Positions 11,762 through 21,100 of a stretch of 64,000 bases of DNA are shown in pieces. The position numbers and the translations under genes were made by a program. Each line of letters opens with the position of its first letter. The stretch's first letter is position 1. Location: the NCBI GenBank assembly GCA_019059635.1, contig JAGVRJ010000011.1, positions 1,488,001 to 1,552,000 on the forward strand, read 5' to 3'. Origin of the DNA: Proales similis. Taxonomy: Eukaryota; Rotifera; Eurotatoria; Ploima; Proalidae. The notes under the pieces were generated by a model that was given only the letters and a program-made list of their open reading frames with translations, made no database searches and had not been told where the DNA came from.

Positions 11762-12670
11762 TTCCTTCTCTTCTTCTTTACCTGCGTATTTGTGAATTTG
11801 GCAGCTTGGACGACGACTAGGGATACTCTCCTTCTTAAAGAGACTTGTTGTTTGTACTCAGTGCGATTTTTTAGTGTAAAGCGCTTATTTACTCTGGTTG
11901 TCAATGAAAACTCTTATTCAATTCAACAACTAAAGCGCGTGTGTGTACCTTAGCAGCGGCGGCCGCGACGACGACGGCCTGCATCGGCGTAGCGTAACTA
12001 TGGCAACTCACAAATCTTATCTTTTGCTCCTCGACACAAATGTTTGTCTGAAGATTGATTCCCTCGCCTCAAGACCAGGCCCGTTTCCGACTCGTTTCAT
12101 TTTAACAAACGAAGATAACTGCGTTCAAGTCAAGCCTACGACCAACTCGTTTATGTTTGTGGAAAGTAGTTGCTCCTGAATGAATGCAGATGTGCATCTA
12201 TGTATGAGCAATCGCCTCAAGGCATTTGATTAGGCGCCTGCGCTCGGTCCTAATTGAAGGCGCCAAAAAAAATGCAATTTAGACTAATAAATGCCAGTTT
12301 CGATTGAATCGATCCAAGTGCCAGTATAAGACAAGAGAGAGCTCGTTTACAACTTCAAGTCCGCTCTGAGGCTAATCAATTCCACTTAGCAGGAGGCTCC
12401 GATCGAAGACAATAATTGCTTAAGCGAGCCATTATGATAATAGACGGCTTCATAATACCGATGTCCATATTCGAAATTAATAATTATAATCACGACTGAG
12501 TATTTGTGGCGGTGTTAGCACAAGTATTATAGTGATCCCTCTTTGCAGTGGCAGCATTCAACAACAAGTTACTACCCCACAACCACCGACTCAACTCGTT
12601 TCATCGGCCCTTCGTCGAACGCAAGGCGACTGTGAAAGTGATCCAGCGCACTGCCTCTATCCAGTCAAGC
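11762..12670. promoter_or_regulatory. Divergent intergenic region between SPAG6 and the APP-like gene
   Basis: About 0.9 kb lie between head-to-head genes. An open frame continues upstream of the APP-like start (from about 12548), but its residues do not resemble a signal peptide, so I treat it as 5' UTR. No defined promoter element is claimed. Confidence 0.45.
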
Positions 12671-13901
12671 ATGACCTGTCTCAGCCGAATTGGTATAATT
12701 CCTGTGCTGCTTGCAGTGTTGGTGTTTCAGGTAACTGCGATCAATGTGACCTCGATTACTCCGTGAATCATTTGCGACTTGTTTCAGGGATGTCATGGCA
12801 GGATAATATCAACGAGTAAATCGTTCGATGCTCAGGTGGCCGTGCTCGACTGCCATGCCACATATTCCAACGTCTACTTTGACGTGATACGCCGCGAATG
12901 GCGCTGGAAAAAGTACGCGCCTTGTCTGAGCACGAACGACGACGTGCTTGGATTCTGTCGTCGCGTCTATCCACAGCTCGATGTGGTCAATGTGCTGCAG
13001 AACGTTGACATTGACCAGTTCATCGTGCCCGACTGCACCGACTCGCAGCCTGAATGTCCGCAAACACGAACCAAATCGGTTCAAATATTCAACTGTTTGT
13101 ACGGAAAGTTCAAGCCAACGCCGATGCACACAGGCCAAGGCTGCCAGTTTCAGCAGCTGCATACAAAGGGCGGCTGCAAGCCAGCCAAGCACTGGCGTCG
13201 AGTTGCCGGCCAGAAATGCTCCAAAATTCAACAAGCTCTCAACAATACATCACTCCTCGAATGGTGCGACGCGTTTGTCGACGGAATCTCAACTTTCCGC
13301 GGCGTCCAGTTTGTTTGTTGTCCGCAGAGCAAACAACTCAAACCTGAGCCCTACGAGGCCTCACTACCTTACGAGGAAGAAGACGACATTGACTATTACA
13401 TGGACGAGCCAGTCGCTTACTACGACCCCGGCCGAGGTAGAGACACCCCTTTAGGTTAAAACCCGCTTTCATCTGTTTAAATCTACTCAACTTGATCATA
13501 GAGCCCCAATTCGTGGATCCAAATCCCAAAGATTCAATTCGAATCATTCAAAGTCCTGAACAGGTTCATATTTGAGAAGCATTACAAGCTCGACCTGGAC
13601 TCAATCTATTTAATTTAAGGTACTGCCTTCTCAAAAAGGGCCGGAAACAAAAGCGCAAGGCTCGGACAGCTCGGGCGGACGCCGTTTCTTGCTTATATTC
13701 TTGGTCGGCTCGGCGATCATTGCTGGACTTGTCTATCGCGACAGTATTAAGAAGCGTCTATTCGCGTACAAAAGCATCAAAAGAGACGTGGCGGCGTCGA
13801 ATTTGCATCTCAGTCAGGATCAGCTGGTTGCCAACATGCAAATAAACGGCTACGAGAATCCATCGTACAAGCTGTTTGAGAACCGCCCGATCTGCACCTG
13901 A
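12671..13901 (+). CDS. APP: Amyloid precursor-like protein with E1 and intracellular domain but no E2
   Basis: Exons 12671-12730, 12788-13436, 13502-13563 and 13620-13901 give about 350 aa. Exon 1 encodes a hydrophobic signal peptide. Exon 2 encodes a Cys-rich E1: a growth-factor-like part (FCRRVYPQLDVVNVLQ, like CQEVYPELQITNV of human APP) and a copper-binding-type part ending in FRGVQFVCCP (human FRGVEFVCCP). An acidic linker (EEEDDIDYY) and about 60 further residues lead to one TM helix (about 13683-13740) and a short tail ending in NGYENPSYKLFE, the YENPxY adaptor/endocytosis motif of APP. The CAPPD/E2 helical domain of known APP, APPL and APL-1 is absent; introns are 51-65 nt, so no exon can be hidden. 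Of the His copper ligands in human APP only one seems kept (AKHW). The donor after 13563 (GTTCAT) is weak. AATAAA is at 13987-13992. Confidence 0.9.
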
Positions 13902-14447
13902 ACCACTCATCTCCCCGGACCGAGAGCGTCCGATCGCAAACCGAATTGTTGTTTAAACCCTCTTCTAATCTAACTGATTGATGATCAATAAATGTGAATT
14001 TATACACCAAATCGCCGGGCAACCCATTCGTCTAGAAGTTCGTTTGCTTAGTTAAACATGGTCTAGATCAACATAGGAGGAGAAAGGGAGTCGCCCGGTG
14101 GACACAGTACCGCTCGCTCGATACTCCCGCCCATTGTCTAGAGGTCAAGCGACGAGTTATCCAACTAGGCCGACGCGCCAAATGAATAATTTTCAACAAA
14201 TATTAGCGTTAGAACGGGCCGAAACGAAAGCAATCGTTCGCAATCATTCATTATGTGCGTGTCGTGTGCATTTGAGTTTTTTTTTTTCATTTTCATTCCA
14301 AATCCGAATAGAAAATAAGGTTAGACCCGCTTCTGAATAGCTGCATCCAATCCATAGCAAAGGCGCCATTCACGCAGTCGCTCGCTCCACCGCAAATTAT
14401 CGCAGCCATAGCATTCTAAGCCGAGCACCAATCCGTTTGCTCCAAAA
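13902..14447. other. Intergenic region between the APP-like and CALML4-like genes
   Basis: This contains the APP-like 3' UTR with its poly(A) signal (13987-13992) and the 5' flank of the EF-hand gene on the same strand. I see no coding exon. Confidence 0.5.
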
Positions 14448-15129
14448 ATGGTAAATGTCCTACTTTGCATTGCTCAAATTTGCCTTTCTAATCGGTTGTG
14501 TGATCAAGTCAAAGTACTTCAGCGAACAAGATATTGAAAGTGAGTTTTTGGCTGTTTCCGTCGCAATCCTTCTTGCAAGATGACTTGAATCCGATAGACT
14601 TTCGCCAATGCTTCAAACTGTATGCGAGTGAAGGCTACGTCAACAGCCCGGCCAAACTCGGCTTTGTGATGAGATCACTAAACATGAGGCCCACAGTCGA
14701 CGAGCTCCAAACCTATTTCAACGCGCACAAGAAAGAAGGTTTGCCTTGGCCGCGGATCAACTGCTCAGATTAGATCTTTAATCTTTAAATCAGAGGGCCA
14801 GGTAGATTTCGCCGACTTTCTCGGCATAATCCACCAGCATCTGCAAAATGAATCGGCGCTTGATCAAAGTCTGAAGGCGTTTCGTCTGTACGACACCAAC
14901 AAGACGGGCTCGATAAGCGTGAATGAGCTCAGATTCATTCTGACTCGAACGGGCGAGAAGCTAAGCAACAAAGATGGTAACAACCTACTTTTGGACAGAC
15001 ATTTTTCAACTTCCCATCTAACCAGCTTCAGTTGACATGATCTTGCAAGAGGTGAGGCCCAATCGCGACGGCAGAATTGACTACCAACAGCTGGTGCGAG
15101 TCCTCTCTTCTCCTATAAATGGATTCTAG
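14448..15129 (+). CDS. CALML4: Calmodulin-like EF-hand protein, CALML4 type
   Basis: Exons 14448-14450, 14509-14539, 14580-14738, 14794-14976 and 15032-15129 join to 157 aa. The first coding exon is only the ATG, as in many calmodulin-family genes. The order of helices and the start (FSEQDIE.. FRQCFKLY) fit calmodulin-like protein 4, which begins FLSQDQINEYKECFSLY in vertebrates. Only the third loop, DTNKTGSISVNE, has a canonical calcium-ligand pattern; loops 1, 2 and 4 are degenerate (loop 4 begins with a non-acidic residue). CALML4 is a light chain of MYO7B in the microvillar intermicrovillar adhesion complex. The member assignment rests on similarity of a small protein; a divergent calmodulin or myosin light chain is the alternative. 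A poly(A) signal at 15282-15287 lies next to the BUD23 stop codon. Confidence 0.8.
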
Positions 15130-15163
15130 ACCAAGCAAACGCTTCTCTCTACTTCAGAAAATC

Positions 15164-15287
15164 TTTATTTTTCTCTTTTTTAAAAAGCCTTTGGCCGAGA
15201 TCGACCAGTATATTTGGTGTCTGGTCGCACGGTTCTTATTTTAAAGAAAACAATCAAATATCGAACAATTCTGAGCTGGTCAATAAA
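15164..15287. terminator. Overlapping poly(A) signals of convergent CALML4-like and BUD23 genes
   Basis: AATAAA on the plus strand at 15282-15287 serves the CALML4-like gene. AATAAA on the minus strand (TTTATT at 15164-15169) serves BUD23. The stops are only 166 nt apart and each signal lies past the other, so the two 3' UTRs are predicted to overlap antisense. Confidence 0.6.
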
Positions 15288-15295
15288 AAAGTGTC

Positions 15296-16564
15296 TTACT
15301 TTCCCTGCCTTCGTTGTCGCTCTTTTTTATCCATCACCCACTTGCGGCTTTTTTTCACCGACTTGGCGCTCTCCCTCATCCTAAAATAGCTTCGACTTGA
15401 ACCCATCTAGCGCGGATGTATCTGGGCGAATTTCAACTACCTTCGAGCTTCAAAAGCCACCTGATTTGGTTTACTATCGGCTGCGTCTGTCAAGCCTTTG
15501 GGCAACGGCTGAACTGTTTGGCCAGCGAACAAACAGAGGAAAATTCTGTTTGAAGTTGTTTCAAGTTCTTGCGTCTTTGGCTGTTGGAGAACCAAAAGTT
15601 ACTTTTTTGCTCTCGTACTATTCGGGTAGTCGACTACCACGCCTCCGGTAAATCCGGCTCGCATCGCTTGTTGTGTTATCAACTCGAGCTGTTTGCCGAA
15701 TAAATTTCAAACTTCAAACTAGAGAGAATTTTAGAGCTTGCCTGATCGGGAGATTCAGGATATAACTGAAACACAGCTCGTGATCCTCTTTTCTAAACAC
15801 CAACCCACAATTGTGTTTAAGCATTCAGTTCTCGCCCGAAGAGTAGCAAAAAGGTTAACACTTACAAGTGAGGCGTACAATGAAGTGAAGAATTTGTTCA
15901 TTCTCTTAATCGGATTGTGACTCTTTTTATCGGCGTTGCAGAGCCATTGAACGGCCGATATGCTTAAATTCAATTTTCGGGCAATAGAGAATCGAACTAA
16001 CGAGCTTGGGCGACACATACCTTATGGCGCCGTCAAAACTGCCCGCCCGAAAAGGCAGACCTGCGCCCATATCAGATAATATCAAGTCGCCCTCACACTC
16101 TCGATCTCGAGCGACGTCTTGACCAGTTAGATGCTCGGCAATGTTTGAAATTCAAACAGGACCTCTTTGACTTACCCAGCATGGCGCTGCTTATGTCCAT
16201 TCCGACCCAGTAATGGCCATTGTCAGAGAGTATCTCTCCGCTAAGACCAGAACCACAGCCTATGTCAAGCAAAAAACACGCCTGATCGTCCGGCAAGGCA
16301 AGCAGCTCAAGAGCACGTTCGGACAGCTTCTGCTGGATTTCAATTATATGCGAACTTGGAAAATGCTCAGAGTTAATTAATTTGTCAAACGCAAGTCCAA
16401 TGCTCTCTTACTTGTTGGTGTATTTCTTCGCCTCGTCCTCATTGTAGAACTGGTCCGATCAGGACGAATTCAAATTACTCAATTTTTAAAGGCTGAGGCT
16501 AAAAATAAAGGCAACTCACGATTTCCGGCGGTGCAGAGTGCTCTGGACGGCGAAAATTTGACAT
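15296..16564 (-). CDS. BUD23: 18S rRNA (guanine-N7) methyltransferase BUD23/WBSCR22
   Basis: Nine exons (16520-16564, 16412-16449, 16176-16354, 16021-16117, 15866-15962, 15742-15792, 15603-15688, 15441-15545, 15296-15380) join to 260 aa; the human protein has 281. Visible motifs are the [11 protein letters not shown] start, SAM-binding [21 protein letters not shown], a GDLILSDMG strand, [14 protein letters not shown] and a basic end [17 protein letters not shown]23 with TRMT112 methylates a guanine in 18S rRNA and supports small-subunit biogenesis in the nucleus. The intron 15689-15741 must use a GC donor (CAG|GCAAGC) because no GT is available and both neighbours are in phase 0. The gene lies 211 nt downstream of COQ5 on the same strand. 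Confidence 0.96.
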
Positions 16565-16775
16565 CTTGCTCAGGCAACGTTTTAATCATTCAGAGCGAAA
16601 ACCCAAAAACTTGAGTAGAAAAAACGACTTGACGCGTTCAAATAGGCTTAAACAGAGGCCCCAGTTGGGCTATTCGACTCAACTAATTTCATTCAGTTGA
16701 AATTTTTTTGAAAGTTCCAAGTAAGAATTGATCGTGAGAAAACGGAAGCAAACAAAAGTGACCGGCCAACTTTGT

Positions 16776-17822
16776 CTAAATCTTATGGCCTGAATGTATG
16801 GCTACGATGCCGTTGGTCAAATTTGTGTAGGTGACCGCCTTGAAACCGCACTCCTTGATCAGCGAAGCGAACTCTTTCTTCAATTGTGGCAATGTTAAGC
16901 GAGCGCAATATTGTCACACTCGATCACGAATACTTGCCTGTTTAGGGAACATTCGGATGCTCTCGACCAAGTACTGGTAAGAGTGCCAGTCTTGGGCTAT
17001 CAAGTAGCCCATAACCGGTATCATCTGAAAAGAGTACGAGTCGTAAACTCTAGGTTCAAATCATTTCAAAGCAATGAAGCCAACACGAGGAGCGTCTGAG
17101 GATCAGCTTACTGTCTAAATAGGCGGTTTGTCGGCTGACTGAACTCAAGACAGAGAAAGCGTCCGCCTGGTTTGAGCACCCGGTGGGCTTCTTTGATCAC
17201 TTTGTCCAGATTTGTGCAGTTGCGGATTCCGAACGCGATCGTGTAAACGTCATAAGAGTTGTCGGCTTCTTTTTCCAAATGTTCGGCATTGCCCTCGCGC
17301 CAGCTTATTTTGTCTGCGAAGCCCAGGTTGGTGGCTCGTTTGAAGCCGACGTTCAACATGTTCTTGTTTATGTCGCAGACGGTTATGTTGCAGCCTGAGT
17401 GAACCGCATGTCCCAATGTCTTGTCGCTGAAGCGCTTCTTCTCCTCCAGATAATTCAGGAAGCGAAATGCTATGTCTCCAGTGCCACCGGCAACGTCCAG
17501 TAGCTTCATCTCCTCTGAGGGCTCTATCATCCTTATCAGCTCATTTTTCCAAAGTCGATGCATTCCAAAGCTCATTGCATCGTTCATGATATCATAGCTC
17601 TGGGCCACGCTGTCAAACACCTCGTTGACTAGGCAATGATTGCGACCAATTCACGATGCTTGTTTGGCATGTAGAGTTTTAGGTGGCAAACCTACCTTTT
17701 CCTTGCTTTTCGTCGCTGCTCACTTTTTTAAAACCGAAATGAGTTGAATCTGATAGGCATCGGTGAAGAGAATTTATGCCAGTAGCTCTGGCAATCAACG
17801 GGCGAATCTTGGATGAAATCAT
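16776..17822 (-). CDS. COQ5: Mitochondrial ubiquinone-biosynthesis C-methyltransferase COQ5
   Basis: Exons 17696-17822, 17112-17628, 16938-17049 and 16776-16877 join to 285 aa. The N-terminus is basic and Ser-rich without acidic residues for its first 20 positions, like a mitochondrial transit peptide. The UbiE/COQ5 core shows [21 protein letters not shown], motif [43 protein letters not shown] and the end [11 protein letters not shown]5 performs the only C-methylation of the ubiquinone ring inside the matrix CoQ synthome. Intron 3 appears to start with GC (CAG|GCAAGT); a GT donor four bases later with a shifted acceptor would also keep the frame. It lies between trithorax and BUD23, all on the minus strand. 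Confidence 0.96.
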
Positions 17823-18155
17823 TTTGATCAACACCGGTCTTTTGATGCCTTTGCGCTGCTCATATGCGCTTCGTGGTGCCTTCCAAACGCGTATGCGCGC
17901 TCTCAAGCAAACACTATTGTCGACTTTGTTCTTCAATGAGCAGACCCCTGCGAATCGCTTTTTTGTATTTTATCAATTCGTGACCCATACAACTGCTTCC
18001 ACCAACTGAGTGGCTAAAAGTAACTGTAATCAGTTTTAAAAAAATACAGCGGTCTCGTTTTTATTGCTGCACAGCACTGTATTTACAATACAATTATAAA
18101 TTTTTAAATATTCGCCCGTCGGTTCGAACTAGCCCTCGAGACCATTTCTCGGTCT
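17823..18155. other. Short gap between COQ5 and trithorax genes
   Basis: 333 nt separate two same-strand genes. A minus-strand AATAAA (TTTATT at 18060-18065) probably ends the trithorax transcript. The COQ5 promoter must lie here or inside the trithorax 3' UTR. Nothing else is recognised. Confidence 0.5.
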
Positions 18156-21100
18156 TCAGTTGAGATATTTCCGGCACTTGCTGCTTTTACACAAACAGTT
18201 TATCTTCATCTCTTCCTTGGGAAACTTGTAGTCGTAGGTGAGCTCCTCGCCTTTCTGGATGTAGCGCTGCGCAAATATCGTTATGTGCTTTTGTCCATTT
18301 ATGAATAGAACTTTGCTGATACAGTTGGGCTCGCACGAGTGGTTGATGAAACGTGCCTGATTGCCACGCATGGTTGCGTCGATCACTTCGTAATCGTCCA
18401 TTCTGAACATGTAGCAGCCGATTCCTTTCGACTCGTAGAACTTCTCCCTCCTTTCGCACAGTTCGGCTCTGATCAGCTCACCTGCATACTCGATGATCAT
18501 TTGGCCCGGCGTGATGTCAACAAGAGTGAACAGGCCTCGGCCTTGAATGTGCGACCGCTTGACCATGAGCGCGTTTTTGGAAAAATCTTTCAAGTGCTTG
18601 TACTTTGTCGAGTTGCACATGTCGGTTGAAACGAGCGCTTTTACAGCCTGTACGAAAGGCTGATCGAAGCGGTTTGATAAATAAGCGAAATTTCTATGCT
18701 TGCTCGACAGCCAATGAAAGTGATCCAAATATTTCTTTCTTGTGCCGTTGTAGGGACGGGTCCGTGCCGAGCTGGCTGCGTCGATCACCCAGCTCTCGTC
18801 CGAGTCGTGACGCAAAACGTACTTGGGCTTGTAGTTGGCACAGAACTGAACCGAGTCGAGCTGCTCAAGCATGTAGACGATTGCCCGATTACTCAAACCG
18901 AACAAAGCGACCCCGTTCACGCCTGAGTAGGAGAGCTGCTTCAGTTCGTGCTGAAGCCTCAGTTCGCCCACTTTTTCGATCACTGCCTTCCACGCTTTGT
19001 TTATGTCTTTGGCGTGGACTTGAAAGCCGTCTTCGCTCACTATTTCAAATATTAGCTCGTCATCGTTCATTCGCCGGCTGTTGCTTGAGTTTACTGAGCC
19101 TCTATTAATCGATCGCACATATTTGCGTTTGGTCGATTTGCCCGAGGATGGTCCCTCTTCGATTTGTGGAGCGTCAGTCGACGTCTCACGCTTGAGCGCC
19201 GTCATCGATTGATTTGCTCCCGTTATTCCGGCATCGAAATGCTTCAGCTCACCGCCCGGCTCCATTGAATTGTCGTTAGAAGGCGGCTTACTACTGGCTG
19301 AGAACGTTTCGGACAGAACTCGTTGCGAGAAGAAGTCTTTTAGTTTGCTGGGCGATTTGTTTTGATTCGGTGGCTTTCTCACCGCTTTGATTTCGTTCAT
19401 CGCCTTTGCCTCTGCGATTGAGGCCACATTGGGCGCAGTTAAATCGTTGGATGCAGTGGCTGGTGCTTGCTTTCCGCTGTATACAGCCGAAAGAAGAGCG
19501 GCCACGGTCGGTTTGCTCGATGTAAATTCCCGGGCTCGTTTTACTCTTTTGCTTTTGCTAGCGGTTCCAGCTCCAGCATCGGACTGAACTGACGGTGCAG
19601 CGATCGACTCGCCGTTTGTCTCTTCAATCGACGGACAACGCAGCGGATTCAGTATATAAGTGGCGTGTTTGAGGTTCAGAGATGAGTCGCTGTGGTCACT
19701 ACGAGGCGAGATGACAGAATCGATCAACGGACGACGCTCTTCTTCGACGCCTGGAATACCCCAGCCGGAGTCGATTTTAAGCATTTTGCGTCTCGGAGAG
19801 TGGTCGCCTGGACTTAACCAACCATTGCCGGCAACCATACTTGCGCCATGGTTCAACGGATTTGATAATTTAAGAACGCTCTTGGGTGGTCCTGATGAAG
19901 GAATTGGATTGGCTAATAGACGAACGTTGCTAAATTGTCCATTGCCCGGATTAGTTAAAATCGACCTGTCTAACTTGATTACGTTTTTCTTGTCGATTGG
20001 AGGAATGTTGTTTGTTGGATTGAGGTCATTCTGTCCATCTAGTTGAGGCAGATGGGCATCGATTTGTTTGTCGGCTGCTTCTTCCCCATAAAGCTTCTTT
20101 AAATAGCCGAGATAGTCGTTTGTGAAATTGGAGTCGGCCGAGCTGTTGACTGATTTGCTCGTTCGCTTGTACGGTCGTCGAGAGGGAAGAATGAGCTGAG
20201 GAATGTCACGCTTGTGTCGAATGCGGCAAGTGTACAAACACTTTTGCCCGACTCGTTCCGTGCTCCAGTAGAGTCGAGTGCACTCGTAGCCCAGCGGGCT
20301 GAGGTAGTCACTGTAGTCGCACTTGGTGTCTAGTTCGCCAAGTTTAACAACGCTCATTGAGCCCACTTGGATATGCAAGTCCTTGAAGTCGAACGAGAAG
20401 GTCGGAAACGCATTCTTGCGTCTGTAGGCTTCGTCGCGAACGTCAATCATCACACAGCGGGGAAAGTCAAACATTTGCTCGCTGTCATGCACTGGCTGCA
20501 CGCCTGCGCCAAGGCCACTTCGATGCGAGCTGCAGTAGACCAAGTACTTGGTGAGCGTCTCGTTTGCCGCTCCAGCCTTGCCCTTCTCAACCTTTTTCAG
20601 CAGCAGCTCGCTTTCAAACGCGCAGTGGAAATGGTAGGAGACATCGCACTTTTTCTCGGCACAATTCAGCGAAGCGCCCTCTCGCTTACATTGAGCGCAG
20701 ACGCTCGACTTGCATCGATTCAAATATGGCTGGATGTTATCGATCAAATGCGCTTGCATATGAATCTCGTGCGACCATATCAGACAGTTGGAGTGGACCC
20801 AATAGGTGTCGAATGGTATCAGACGTCCGTTGATCTGGTGGTCGCCGAATTTGCCACAAGAGACACAGGCGCGCCACTCATCGCTTGCGTGGTTGTCGAA
20901 ATCGCGAGCCCTTTCAAGATTCAGTGTGTGCCTTAAAGCAAACCGAACCGCCTCCTCGGCGCTTTGGACTTGATTGCGAGTCGTAGAGAGCAGCTCTTTA
21001 ACAAAACGGTTGCTCAGTGCATACGGATGATCGTCAGACGCATTGTCAGACAGCTCGTTCACGATTGTTTGCATTCGATGGTCGAGTAGTTCCAGCACGT

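Noticed and set aside
11943-12179. Small plus-strand open frame upstream of the APP-like gene
   Set aside because: No recognisable protein; it is likely 5' flank of the divergent gene pair.
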